Source: Gammaproteobacteria bacterium (GTDB lineage Bacteria; Pseudomonadota; Gammaproteobacteria; DSM-16500). Taken from it: a stretch of DNA of 64,000 nt. Location: assembly GCA_013816845.1 (NCBI GenBank), contig JACDDU010000001.1:186001-250000 (forward strand). The letters run 5' to 3'. Shown here piece by piece: positions 8,588 through 17,919 of the stretch; position 1 is the first letter of the stretch; every line of letters starts with the position of its first letter. The position numbers and the translations under genes were made by a program. A model generated the notes under the pieces. It had not been told where the DNA came from. It worked only from the letters and a program-made list of their open reading frames with translations, and searched no databases.

Positions 8588-9049
8588 TCATTTTGTATGT
8601 TTAGCCAGTTTCAACATCACGGCGCGCAACGCCGCGTCTTCTATAGTTTCTGCACAATCCAGCATTATTTTGGCCGTTTGTGGTTGTAATAAAGGAACTT
8701 TGCGCTGAATTTCAGGCGTTAAACGCTTACTTTGCGGTGGAGCAAACGGTCTTACTTTGAGAGTAATGGTCTTAATGTCTTTGAAAAGCGAATGCGTTTT
8801 AAGGGTTTGTAATAAATCATACGTTTGAAACCGTAGCTCGGTGGCGAGAGCTGCATTGCTAACGAGAATAATTAATTGGTTCTCCGTTGCATTGGCAACT
8901 AAGCAATTAGCTTTGAGCGAAGGCGAAACGAACCCCTTAAAAGCTTGGTTCAGAGCATCGAGGTAAACAGCTTTGTTCAAAACTTGCTGAAAACCTTGTG
9001 TATTAGGCTTTAAGAAATTACTTATTTTTTTGGAGGTGATTTTATGCAT
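8588..9049 (-). CDS. dciA: DciA-like DUF721 protein (replicative helicase loader)
   Basis: A 153-residue protein with the DUF721/DciA fold features: N-terminal helical stretch, then NCLVANATENQLIILVSNAALATELRFQTYDLL, where the alternating strand and helix with LATELRF-type sequence is the family core, and KTITLKVRPF. DciA promotes DnaB helicase loading in bacteria lacking DnaC. Its position between lpxC and secA matches the place of the DUF721 gene in Pseudomonas. It is on the opposite strand to lpxC and secA, so it is divergent from secA. Confidence 0.78.
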   Translation of the reverse strand: MHKITSKKISNFLKPNTQGFQQVLNKAVYLDALNQAFKGFVSPSLKANCLVANATENQLIILVSNAALATELRFQTYDLLQTLKTHSLFKDIKTITLKVRPFAPPQSKRLTPEIQRKVPLLQPQTAKIMLDCAETIEDAALRAVMLKLAKHTK

Positions 9050-9257
9050 ATCAACAAGAAATCCTTAATGGCCAAGCACTTGGCATTAAAATTATTAAAA
9101 TTCCCTCATTCATTTTATAGCGAGATAAGGCCTGGATGACAATGATCTCAACTAAATAAATAGTCTTAGCCATAATGCTAATGAATATACACTACAATTT
9201 CTAATTTTTTTGTTAAACTATCCCTCTTTTGTATTTTGCCAGGTATGACCATCAATC

Positions 9258-11984
9258 ATGTTAAATCGCATTTTCACCAATGTTTTAGGTAGCCGCAATC
9301 ACCGCGTTCTTCGACAATTATGGAAATCAGTTGAGAAAATCAATGCTTTAGAGCCTGAAATTTCTGCTTTATCTGACGATAAATTGCGCGGCAAGACGGC
9401 TGAACTTCGCTTGCGCCTCCAAAATGGCAGCACGCTTGATCAATTATTGTTCGAAGCTTTTGCCGTGGTGCGAGAAGCTTCGAAACGTACGCTGAATATG
9501 CGACATTTTGATGTCCAGCTCATTGGCGGTATGGTTTTGCATAACGGCAGCATTGCTGAAATGCGTACCGGTGAAGGTAAAACGCTTGTTGCAACCCTGG
9601 CGGCTTATCTTAATGCCTTACCCTCCAAAGGGGTGCATGTTGTAACAGTGAATGATTATTTGGCGAAGCGTGACGCCGAATGGATGCGTCCTTTATATGA
9701 ATTTCTAGGATTGACGGTTGCAGTTAACTTAACCGGCATGACTCCCGCAGATAAACAGCAAGCTTATCTTGCAGATATTTTGTACGGCACGAACAATGAA
9801 TTTGGTTTCGATTACCTTCGCGACAACATGGTATTTAGCTTAAATGAAAAGGTACAACGCACGCTATACTACGCCATTGTCGACGAAGTCGATTCAATTT
9901 TAATTGATGAAGCGCGCACTCCACTCATTATTTCCGGTGCAGCTGAAGAAAGTGTCGATTTATATCGTCAAATTAATGCAATTATTCCACGTTTAACCAA
10001 GCAAGCCGATAAAGAAGGCCCTGGCGATTACAGTTTAGATGAGAAATCTAAACAAGCGCATTTATCCGAAGAGGGTCATCAAAACGTCGAAGATTTACTC
10101 ACCGCAGCGGGTTTATTGCAAGAAGGCGAAAGTCTTTATGACGCACAAAACATTATGCTTATGCATCATATTTATGCAGCCTTACGCGCACACACTTTGT
10201 TTCATCGCGATGTTGAATACATTGTCACGCAAGGCGAAGTAGTGATCGTGGATGAGCATACGGGTCGCACGATGCCAGGACGACGTTGGGCAGATGGTTT
10301 ACATCAAGCGGTTGAAGCCAAAGAAAATGTTAAAGTGAATCAAGAAAATCAAACCTTAGCCTCCATCACTTTCCAAAATTATTTCCGTCTCTATCAAAAA
10401 TTATCCGGCATGACAGGAACGGCTGACACAGAAGCATATGAGTTCCAGCAAATTTATGGTTTAGAAGTTATTGTCATTCCAACGCACAAAGATATGGTTC
10501 GTCAAGATCATCCTGATTTTGTTTATATGTCTGCGGAAGAAAAGTATGCAGCCATTATTACAGACATTAAAAAAACTTATGAAACCAAGCAACCTATTTT
10601 AGTTGGCACAACCTCAATTGAAACTTCCGAGCACCTTTCTAAGTTATTGACCAAGGAAAAAATTCCTCATCAAGTTCTTAACGCTAAGTTTCATGAGAAA
10701 GAAGCGCAAATCGTTTCTGAAGCCGGACGTCCTGGAGGCGTTACCATTGCGACTAACATGGCAGGGCGAGGAACAGATATTGTATTAGGTGGTAATTTAG
10801 AAGCTGAATTAAAAGCTTTGGATCAACCGAGTGAAGAGGAGGTCGCTTCACGCCGTAAAGCCTGGGCACTTCGTCATGAAGAAGTCGTCAAATCCGGCGG
10901 CTTATATGTTTTAGGCACAGAGCGCCATGAATCTCGTCGTATTGATAATCAATTACGAGGTCGATCCGGACGTCAAGGTGACTCGGGTAAGTCCCGATTT
11001 TATCTATCTTTGCACGATAATTTGTTGCGTATTTTTGGTGGCGATCGTTTAACAGCCATTATGAAACGTATCGGTATGGAAAAAGGCATTGCGCTTGAAT
11101 CCCGCATGCTGTCGCGCAGCATTGAAAATGCCCAACGTAAAGTTGAAGCGTACAACTTTGATGTACGAAAACAATTACTAGAATACGATGATGTTGCCAA
11201 CGATCAGCGTAAAGTTATTTATCGACAACGCGATGAACTGTTATCAGCAAGCGAAATTGGTGAAATGATTAGCGACATCAGTATTCGCGTAATAGAGCAA
11301 ACAATCAATTTATTCATTCCTCTGCACAGTATGGAAGAAGAGTGGGATGTAGCCGGGCTGACGGATCGATTGGCGAATGATTTTAATGTTTCATTACCAC
11401 TTGCAATATGGCTAGAAGATAAATCGATGGATGAGGAAAAGCTTCGTGCCGGCATTCAAGAAGCTTTCAAAACACATTATCAAAATAAAGAAACACAAAT
11501 TGGTACAGAAATCATGCGCCAGTTTGAAAAAGCGGTGATGTTGCAAACATTAGATACGTGCTGGCGTGAGCATTTAGCTGCAATGGATTATTTGCGTCAA
11601 GGTATCCACTTACGCGGTTATGCTCAAAAAAATCCAAAGCAAGAATATAAGCGTGAATCCTTTGAATTATTTGCTGAATTATTAGATAAAGTGAATTATC
11701 AAGTCATCTCTGCTTTAAGTAAATTTGAAGTAAAAGTTGAAGATGATATTGAAAAAATGCAAGCCAAGCGGCAATTGGCTTTCAATGCCAATGCGATGGA
11801 ATATCAACACGCTGAAGTTGATATGCTTCAACCAGAAACTGCGAGTTACACTAATGTTCAGCAAGTTGAATTTGGTGCAGAAACCTATACGCGTGATCGC
11901 CCGAAAGTTGGTCGAAATGATGTTTGCCCTTGCGGCTCAGAAAAGAAATACAAAAATTGCCATGGTAAGTTGAATCAAAGTTAA
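9258..11984 (+). CDS. secA: Preprotein translocase ATPase SecA
   Basis: Motor ATPase pushing unfolded preproteins through SecYEG. The 908-residue length matches E. coli SecA. Visible motifs are Walker A in [11 protein letters not shown] (near residue 105), the DEAD-like [15 protein letters not shown], the helicase motif [40 protein letters not shown], and the C-terminal zinc site [14 protein letters not shown] (C-x-C-x8-C-H) used for SecB and lipid contact. The stop overlaps the mutT start as TAATG, indicating translational coupling. No secM is visible upstream. Confidence 0.98.
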   Translation: MLNRIFTNVLGSRNHRVLRQLWKSVEKINALEPEISALSDDKLRGKTAELRLRLQNGSTLDQLLFEAFAVVREASKRTLNMRHFDVQLIGGMVLHNGSIAEMRTGEGKTLVATLAAYLNALPSKGVHVVTVNDYLAKRDAEWMRPLYEFLGLTVAVNLTGMTPADKQQAYLADILYGTNNEFGFDYLRDNMVFSLNEKVQRTLYYAIVDEVDSILIDEARTPLIISGAAEESVDLYRQINAIIPRLTKQADKEGPGDYSLDEKSKQAHLSEEGHQNVEDLLTAAGLLQEGESLYDAQNIMLMHHIYAALRAHTLFHRDVEYIVTQGEVVIVDEHTGRTMPGRRWADGLHQAVEAKENVKVNQENQTLASITFQNYFRLYQKLSGMTGTADTEAYEFQQIYGLEVIVIPTHKDMVRQDHPDFVYMSAEEKYAAIITDIKKTYETKQPILVGTTSIETSEHLSKLLTKEKIPHQVLNAKFHEKEAQIVSEAGRPGGVTIATNMAGRGTDIVLGGNLEAELKALDQPSEEEVASRRKAWALRHEEVVKSGGLYVLGTERHESRRIDNQLRGRSGRQGDSGKSRFYLSLHDNLLRIFGGDRLTAIMKRIGMEKGIALESRMLSRSIENAQRKVEAYNFDVRKQLLEYDDVANDQRKVIYRQRDELLSASEIGEMISDISIRVIEQTINLFIPLHSMEEEWDVAGLTDRLANDFNVSLPLAIWLEDKSMDEEKLRAGIQEAFKTHYQNKETQIGTEIMRQFEKAVMLQTLDTCWREHLAAMDYLRQGIHLRGYAQKNPKQEYKRESFELFAELLDKVNYQVISALSKFEVKVEDDIEKMQAKRQLAFNANAMEYQHAEVDMLQPETASYTNVQQVEFGAETYTRDRPKVGRNDVCPCGSEKKYKNCHGKLNQS

Positions 11985-12409
11985 TGCTTATTGATGTCGT
12001 GGTAGGTTTAGTCAAGCAAGAAGGTAAACTTCTCCTCTGCAAACGGCCGCCAGGAAAACCTTATGCTGGTTATTGGGAGTTTCCCGGCGGCAAGGTTGAA
12101 CCTGCAGAAACACGTTTGGAAGCATTGCAGCGTGAACTCCAAGAAGAGTTAGGCATAATCGTTAAAACAGCTTCTTCTTGGGGCGAATATATTCATCATT
12201 ACCCGGATAAAAGTGTTTGTCTTAACCTTTGGGTGGTTACCGACTTTGATGGTTTGCCGAGTGGTCTTGAAGGGCAAGACTTGGAATGGGTAACGTTTTC
12301 TACACTCATTAAAAAGAATTTGTTGGAAGGTAACCTTCCTTTACTTAATCAAATCGAAGGTTTATTTATAGAAAATTCACCCTTTACGAACAACTCTGAC
12401 TGCTCTTAA
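11984..12409 (+). CDS. mutT: 8-oxo-dGTP diphosphatase MutT (Nudix hydrolase)
   Basis: Removes oxidised dGTP from the nucleotide pool to prevent mutation. The Nudix box is complete: GGKVEPAETRLEALQRELQEELGI fits G-x5-E-x7-R-E-x2-E-E-x-G. The N-terminus has the MutT pattern VVGLVKQEGKLLLCKRPPGKPYAGYWEFPGG. At 141 residues it is the single-domain form, without the thiamine phosphate synthase fusion seen in some gammaproteobacteria. Its ATG shares a base with the secA stop, and its tail overlaps the convergent parB gene by 4 bases. Confidence 0.92.
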   Translation: MLIDVVVGLVKQEGKLLLCKRPPGKPYAGYWEFPGGKVEPAETRLEALQRELQEELGIIVKTASSWGEYIHHYPDKSVCLNLWVVTDFDGLPSGLEGQDLEWVTFSTLIKKNLLEGNLPLLNQIEGLFIENSPFTNNSDCS

Positions 12410-13206
12410 TTTTCATATTTAAATCCAATCTTAACAAAATGTCCTTCTAATTCGTCGATGTTATTAAAACGAATCCGAACGAAACCCCCGCCTTGTTGTT
12501 CGCACTCAATATGCACTTTGTTGCCAACATGTTCTGTAAGAGCAACTTCTAAATGTTTAATATTGGCATCGCTGTAATTACTTTCAGGTATTGTGGGTGG
12601 GTTTAATTTTTTGGCTTCGGTTTCTACTTTCCGAACATTCCAACCATATCGAACAGCCCGTTCCGCAAGAGCTAGTTGTTGATGTGTTGGCAAGCTTGCA
12701 AGAATTTTTCCATGACCTTCAGTTAACTCGCCTTGAATTAAATAAACTTGAATACTGGGTTCAAGTTTTAATAAACGTAAAGAATTAGTAATAGCTGCTC
12801 GTGACTTACCTACTGAAGCTGCAATTTCTTCATGTAAGTATTGAAATTCGTCAATTAAACGTTGATAGGCTTGCGCCTCTTCAATGGGATTCAGATCAGC
12901 GCGGCTGATGTTTTCAATAATCGCAGCTTGTAAGGCTTGCTCATCAGTATATTCGCACACGAGACAACTGATTTCATCTAAACCTGCTAGTTGTGCGGCT
13001 CTCCAACGTCTTTCACCGGCAACTATTTCGTAGCATTGATCTTTGATCATGCGAACCACAATCGGTTGAACTAAACCACCTGTACTCTTAATGGAGTCAG
13101 CTAATTCTTGCAATTTTTCAGGGTCAAAATATTGTCGCGGTTGATATTTGCCGCGCGTCAATTGCTCAATAGGAAGGGTGTGAAGGGTTGCTTTTCGTTT
13201 ATTCAT
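12406..13206 (-). CDS. ParB/Spo0J-family protein without adjacent parA
   Basis: ParB-like DNA-binding protein of 266 residues. Order: N-terminal ParB domain with QPRQYFDPEKLQELADSIK, the CTP-binding motif GERRWRAAQLAG (residues 64-75) and ENISRADLNPIEEAQAY, then a helix-turn-helix region HEEIAASVGKSRAAITNSLRLLKL and a short C-terminal domain. These fit a CTP-dependent centromere-binding clamp. Chromosomal parB normally follows parA near gidAB/oriC; no parA or parS-like site was recognised here, so this may be the chromosomal parB relocated, or a second ParB paralogue with another role such as nucleoid occlusion. It converges with mutT. Confidence 0.85.
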   Translation of the reverse strand: MNKRKATLHTLPIEQLTRGKYQPRQYFDPEKLQELADSIKSTGGLVQPIVVRMIKDQCYEIVAGERRWRAAQLAGLDEISCLVCEYTDEQALQAAIIENISRADLNPIEEAQAYQRLIDEFQYLHEEIAASVGKSRAAITNSLRLLKLEPSIQVYLIQGELTEGHGKILASLPTHQQLALAERAVRYGWNVRKVETEAKKLNPPTIPESNYSDANIKHLEVALTEHVGNKVHIECEQQGGGFVRIRFNNIDELEGHFVKIGFKYEN

Positions 13207-13480
13207 AAGAGACTAGGGCGTTAAGGTAAAGCAGCTATTTTAGCAGTTTTATGTGCAATGTGCAGAAGGATTTTAAGACGAGTAAATATAATCGGGCTGA
13301 CGGAATCGGCCTCTTCGACTTCAGTCACCCGTTGAAAAAACTCTAATAACCATTGACTTATCATACCCGTTACTTAATGTTATGAGGTAAGCTTCAAAAC
13401 AAGTAGAAAATCTTACTCATATCTCGTGTTGAAATGACCGTTTGATTTTTTTTTTGATTTAATAAGATAGGATTCAAGTC

Positions 13481-14470
13481 ATGACATTAAAAAATCTTTT
13501 ATTCTTCGTAATATCCTTAACTTTTATTAATATCTGTTTTGTAGATTCGGTTTTTTCAAATTCAACTATAGTTATCACTTCTGAGAATAATATAAATGAG
13601 TTGCAACGATTAGCCACTGCAATTATTCAAGGTCAAAAAAACGAAGTGGTAAAACTGCTAAAAAACGGATTCGATAGAAATCTTTTATTGAAAAAGGTGC
13701 TTGTAAAAGATTATTCCGGACGGAAAATCCAAGGTACACCCCTTCAATTAGCTTTGGGCGCAGAAGATTTGAATAATGCTAAACAACCTGAAATAGCAGA
13801 AGTTGTTAAGCGTGCTCTACTTGAAATGCCAGGTGGATATACTGAATTTACAGCACAAGTGCGGGAACAATTCCCTGCAGGATGGGAGGAGAAAGAAAAT
13901 ATTCGAGTAGTAAAGGATAAAAGAGCCGTGACTAAAGTATTTAATTGTATACTTCACGCCTCCCCAGCTGGCGATGAATACAAAGATTTAGAAAGAATCT
14001 GTGGCGTGCCCCTGCAAGAATTTCGAAATTATTTGGAACCTAAAAAAACTATTAAAACAGGCAAGCATTTCAATATTCAAATCCTCCTTGATGGTATTCT
14101 TTTACTTGGTAACAACTATGATGCCTTAGGCGGGTGGAATAGTGTAAAAGGCAATGTGTATTATCGTAAAGTTATTGGTTATATCGAACGTTTTGTACCT
14201 GCTAATTATGCTCAAGCTTTAAGTGAGGAACTAATAGTTAACGGAGAAATGAAGCGTCGCTTTGAATTATTAGATAACTACGGTCACCAAGTAAGCTTTT
14301 ACCCACTAGATTTGGATGCAACGTATCGTCTAGGATATGATTTTGGTGTTGAAGGTGGATATACTCATCAATATCTACCACCGCTCAGCTTCGGATCAAG
14401 TTTCATCAATCTAATAAAATCAAAACAAGTCGAGCTTAAACATTGGGTAGAGGATGCTAGAGCATATTAA
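13481..14470 (+). CDS. Exported protein of unknown function
   Basis: A 329-residue protein with a hydrophobic N-terminus (KNLLFFVISLTFINICF) followed by VDSVFSNS, consistent with a cleaved Sec signal peptide. After it comes an ankyrin-like helical stretch (LQRLATAIIQGQKNEVVKLL) and then TPLQLALGAEDLNNA and YRKVIGYIERFVPANYAQAL. From memory, similar phrases occur in a family of large Legionella-type proteins containing TPLQ-ALGAED and VGF-QRYLPA-AQAF elements; this could not be checked. AGGA lies 9 bases before ATG 13481 and a T-run precedes it. It stands alone between parB and tRNA-Pro. No enzymatic motif was recognised. Confidence 0.7.
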   Translation: MTLKNLLFFVISLTFINICFVDSVFSNSTIVITSENNINELQRLATAIIQGQKNEVVKLLKNGFDRNLLLKKVLVKDYSGRKIQGTPLQLALGAEDLNNAKQPEIAEVVKRALLEMPGGYTEFTAQVREQFPAGWEEKENIRVVKDKRAVTKVFNCILHASPAGDEYKDLERICGVPLQEFRNYLEPKKTIKTGKHFNIQILLDGILLLGNNYDALGGWNSVKGNVYYRKVIGYIERFVPANYAQALSEELIVNGEMKRRFELLDNYGHQVSFYPLDLDATYRLGYDFGVEGGYTHQYLPPLSFGSSFINLIKSKQVELKHWVEDARAY

Positions 14471-14651
14471 AAATTAAATGGACACCTATATTAACTGGCA
14501 GTGCTATAAGTAGGAAAATATTATTACTACAAGCTTGTTAAACTTAGCTTGGTTAAAATATAAATAATAAATTTTTTGGCGAATAAAATATCTGGATTCT
14601 AAATCCGTGTAGCTTTGAAATAACTGATACGTAGCAACTCATTAGAAATTA

Positions 14652-14725
14652 TCGGGGTGACAGGATTCGAACCTGCGACTTCTGCCTCCCGAAGACAGCG
14701 CTCTACCAAGCTGAGCTACACCCCG
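14652..14725 (-). tRNA. tRNA-Pro (anticodon CGG)
   Basis: The minus strand gives a complete 74-base cloverleaf: acceptor CGGGGTG pairs with CACCCCG, D-arm with AGCTCAGCTTGGTAGAGC, anticodon loop TTCGGGA reading CGG, and TPC loop GTTCGAATC. The discriminator base is A. The 3' CCA is not encoded, so it must be added after transcription. It lies just downstream of ispB in the same direction. Confidence 0.95.
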
Positions 14726-14732
14726 TTGAACT

Positions 14733-15716
14733 CTAATAAGTTCTGTTTACGACGAAATCACTTAAATCTTCTAAAGCTTTACGATAGGGCGAATGGGCAA
14801 TGTAAGATAAAGCCTGTTTAGCTTTCATTGCATGTGATTTAGCGGCATCAGCGGTATATTTAATTGCTTTTGTTGAGGCAATTATTTCTAATATTTTCGA
14901 CAAATTATTACTGGAGCCGGTTTGAATCGCTTCGCGGATAATATCAAGTTGAGCAGCATTACTTTTACGCATTGCATAAATTAAGGGCAGCGTTGTTTTC
15001 CCGTCGGAAATATCTTGACCTATATTTTTCCCCGTTTGATCAGAAGAAAAGTGATAATCAAGTGCATCGTCAATGAGTTGATAAGCAAGACCCAAATGTC
15101 TTCCGTAATCATTCATCGCTAAAATATCTTTATCTACATCGGACGATAAAATGGCGCCGAGCTGAGCTGAAACTTCAAATAGCTTAGCTGTTTTACGCTG
15201 AATAATATCAAAATAAAAATCTTCGGTCGTGTCGGGATTATTACAATTAACTAATTGTAATATTTCACCTTCCGCAATGTAATGGGTTGCTTTGGCGAAA
15301 ACTTCTAAAATTGTTTGGTGTTTTAAATCCACAACGATTTGGAAAGCACGTGAGTATAAAAAATCACCTACTAAAACACTTGTTTCACTACCCCAAATGG
15401 TATGAGCTGTTTGATGGCCGCGACGTAAAGTTGATCCATCAACTACATCATCATGTAAGAGGGTAGCCGTATGGATTAACTCTATGACTGCTGCTAAATC
15501 AACATGTTGTTTACCCTTATGGGATAAAGCTTTGGCACTAAGCAGTACGACTAAGGGGCGTACCCGCTTGCCACCGCAGGTCAAAATATATTCAATAATT
15601 TGTTTAATCAGTGGGATGTGGGTATCCAACTGAGAAATAATAAATCGATCCGTGGCTTGAAGGTCTTCCTTCACTAAAGTGCGAATAGACTCTAACGGCA
15701 TTGAGAAGAAACTCAT
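14733..15716 (-). CDS. ispB: Polyprenyl (octaprenyl) diphosphate synthase
   Basis: Trans-prenyltransferase making the side chain of ubiquinone. Class I motifs are intact: the first Asp-rich motif LLHDDVVDGSTLRRG and the second YQLIDDALDYHF, plus GGKRVRPLVVLL near the N-terminus and QRKTAKLF in the middle. The length of 327 residues fits IspB, which is longer in function (C40) than IspA, and the surroundings (next to a tRNA, away from dxs/xseB) support IspB over farnesyl synthase. No strong ribosome site precedes the chosen start; an internal Met five codons in is an alternative. Confidence 0.9.
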   Translation of the reverse strand: MSFFSMPLESIRTLVKEDLQATDRFIISQLDTHIPLIKQIIEYILTCGGKRVRPLVVLLSAKALSHKGKQHVDLAAVIELIHTATLLHDDVVDGSTLRRGHQTAHTIWGSETSVLVGDFLYSRAFQIVVDLKHQTILEVFAKATHYIAEGEILQLVNCNNPDTTEDFYFDIIQRKTAKLFEVSAQLGAILSSDVDKDILAMNDYGRHLGLAYQLIDDALDYHFSSDQTGKNIGQDISDGKTTLPLIYAMRKSNAAQLDIIREAIQTGSSNNLSKILEIIASTKAIKYTADAAKSHAMKAKQALSYIAHSPYRKALEDLSDFVVNRTY

Positions 15717-15884
15717 TTTTATAATAGCAAGGCTGCATCGTAGTAATCCCCATGAAACCTGTCAAGGTAATAATCATGTTCAAAAAGCATATTCTGATAG
15801 GGTATTGAAAGGTTCGCGAAAAAAAATAAATCTGGTAAATTATAGCCAATTGATCTTATTTAAAATGAAGGAGCCCAGTCGGTC

Positions 15885-16367
15885 ATGCCATCTTTCGATA
15901 TTGTTTCAAACCTTGATATGCATGAAATTACCAATGCCGTGGATCAAGCTAATCGTGAAGTAACCACTCGTTTTGATTTTAAAGGTACAAATGCTCGTTT
16001 GGAACTAAATAAGGAGCAAATAACACTTTTTGCGCCCAATGAATTTCAATTAAAACAAGTCGATGAAATCTTGCAAAATAAATTCGCTAAGCGAAGTTTA
16101 GATATACGCGCGTTTCAGTACGGTGAAATCCATAGCAATTTAAATGAAGCCAAATTGGTTGTGACTGTTAAGCAAGGAATCGACACTGAGAATGGAAAAA
16201 AAATAGTTAAGTTGATTAAAGAAAAACAGTTTAAAGTTCAGGCTGCCATCCAAGGCGAGCAAGTCCGAGTCACAGGGAAGAAACGTGATGATTTACAAGA
16301 AGTCATTGCGATGCTGAAAGAAGCAAAAGTTGAGGTTCCTCTTCAGTTTACGAATTTTCGGGATTAA
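15885..16367 (+). CDS. yajQ: YajQ-family nucleotide-binding protein
   Basis: A 160-residue protein of two YajQ ferredoxin-like halves: MPSFDIVSNLDMHEITNAVDQA at the start, TRFDFKGTNA, KLVVTVKQGIDTENGKKIVKLIK and the end VEVPLQFTNFRD are all hallmark YajQ phrases. Members bind c-di-GMP in Xanthomonas and can act on virulence gene expression through a transcription factor; other YajQ proteins bind RNA or nucleotides. AAGGAG precedes the start by about 11 bases. It diverges from ispB. Confidence 0.93.
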   Translation: MPSFDIVSNLDMHEITNAVDQANREVTTRFDFKGTNARLELNKEQITLFAPNEFQLKQVDEILQNKFAKRSLDIRAFQYGEIHSNLNEAKLVVTVKQGIDTENGKKIVKLIKEKQFKVQAAIQGEQVRVTGKKRDDLQEVIAMLKEAKVEVPLQFTNFRD

Positions 16368-16587
16368 GAACGTCGGTAACGCCTTCTGCTTAGACTTGGG
16401 CTTTAGGGCGGGATCGTAGTTCATTGCTGCGAAGATTCTTCGCAAGGGCGGCGGGCTAGAAGACTCAAGCTTCGTACTAGGCCGCTATCCTGTGCGGACA
16501 GCACGCGGTCTTGTAAGCGTTACGCGCAAACTTTAGATGCGTGTGCCACGTGAAATCAACCTTACGTTACAAATAGCAGCAATAATA

Positions 16588-17913
16588 TTAGGTTCGCCGC
16601 TTTTTATCTTCATAAGGATTTTCATTCGCTTTATATTCAATGAAGACCGGTGTCCCGTGAAGTTCGAGCTTCTTAATAAAAAAGTGCGAAAGAAAGGTTT
16701 GATAACTTCTTGGAAGGGCTTTAATTTGGTTACCGTGGATAATGATTCTTGGGGGATTCTGACCACCAGCGTGTGCGTAACGTAATTTAATACGCCGGCC
16801 ATTCACAAGGGGTGGGGAGTGTTTCAATTGAGCTTGTTGTAGTAAACGTGTCAAAATTGGCGTTGAAAGTTTTTTATTCGCAGAAGCATAAGCTTCATTT
16901 ACCGATTCAAATAAAGTCCCGACACCTGAGCCATGTAACGCAGAAATGTAATGAATCCGGGCAAAATCAACAAAGTCTAAATGACGATCCAGCGTTCTTC
17001 GCGTTTGCTCCCGTTCACTCTCAGACATGTTATCCCATTTGTTTACAGCGATAACTAAAGCTTTTCCGCATTCTAAAATAAATCCTAGCAACTTCAGATC
17101 TTGATCCATGACGCCTGCGCGACCATCAATGAGAAACAAGACAACATTACTTCCCTCAATGGCTTGTAAAGTTTTAACGACAGAAAACTTTTCAGGGACT
17201 TCATCAACTCTACTCCGGCGTCTTACACCTGCTGTGTCAATCAAAGTGTAATCATGACCGTGACGAGAGAGGGGAATATAAATACTATCGCGTGTGGTAC
17301 CAGGGATGTCTGAAACAATAACGCGTTCTTCACCCAGCATGCGATTGGTTAACGTTGATTTACCGGCATTTGGACGACCCACGATAGCAAGTTTTATCCC
17401 ACTGGTCACCACTTCTTCTTGAGGCTCATCAGAGAGCTTTAACGCCATGATTAATTCAGTTAAGCCTTGCCCATTGATGGCAGCGATGGGAACCGGTGTT
17501 GTTAAGCCTAATTCAAAAGCATCGGTTAAAATGCCATGCTTATCAACACTTTCTGTTTTATTTACCGCAAGAACAATAGGTTTATGTTTTTTTCGTAGAA
17601 TTTCCGCAATAGTGTAATCAGCGGGTGTTAACCCTGCTTTACCGTCAATGATAAATAGTATTTTGTCTGCTTCTTCGATCGCTTGCATCGCTTGCTGCGT
17701 AATGAGATCAGTCATTTCATTTTCATCTTCAGCGATACCACCTGTATCGATTAAGATGAAATGCTGATCATCGTAATGCACGTCACCATATTGACGATCA
17801 CGTGTCATGCCAGGGTAAGCTGAAATAAGCGCAGCGCGCGTGCGGGTTAAGCGATTAAAAAGCGTCGACTTACCAACATTCGGACGTCCAACAATTGCAA
17901 CGACGGGTAACAT
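16588..17913 (-). CDS. der: Ribosome biogenesis GTPase Der (EngA)
   Basis: Two tandem GTPase domains followed by a KH-like domain, needed for 50S subunit maturation. First P-loop VGRPNVGKSTLFNRL with DTGGIAE and NKTE; second P-loop VGRPNAGKSTLTNRM with DTAGVRRRSR and NKWD; the C-terminal KH-like region contains RIKLRYAHAGGQNPPRI. The length of 441 residues is usual. It is the last gene of the block rodZ-hisS-yfgM-bamB-der, as in E. coli, and starts 6 bases after bamB. Confidence 0.97.
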   Translation of the reverse strand: MLPVVAIVGRPNVGKSTLFNRLTRTRAALISAYPGMTRDRQYGDVHYDDQHFILIDTGGIAEDENEMTDLITQQAMQAIEEADKILFIIDGKAGLTPADYTIAEILRKKHKPIVLAVNKTESVDKHGILTDAFELGLTTPVPIAAINGQGLTELIMALKLSDEPQEEVVTSGIKLAIVGRPNAGKSTLTNRMLGEERVIVSDIPGTTRDSIYIPLSRHGHDYTLIDTAGVRRRSRVDEVPEKFSVVKTLQAIEGSNVVLFLIDGRAGVMDQDLKLLGFILECGKALVIAVNKWDNMSESEREQTRRTLDRHLDFVDFARIHYISALHGSGVGTLFESVNEAYASANKKLSTPILTRLLQQAQLKHSPPLVNGRRIKLRYAHAGGQNPPRIIIHGNQIKALPRSYQTFLSHFFIKKLELHGTPVFIEYKANENPYEDKKRRT

Positions 17914-17919
17914 AGAATA

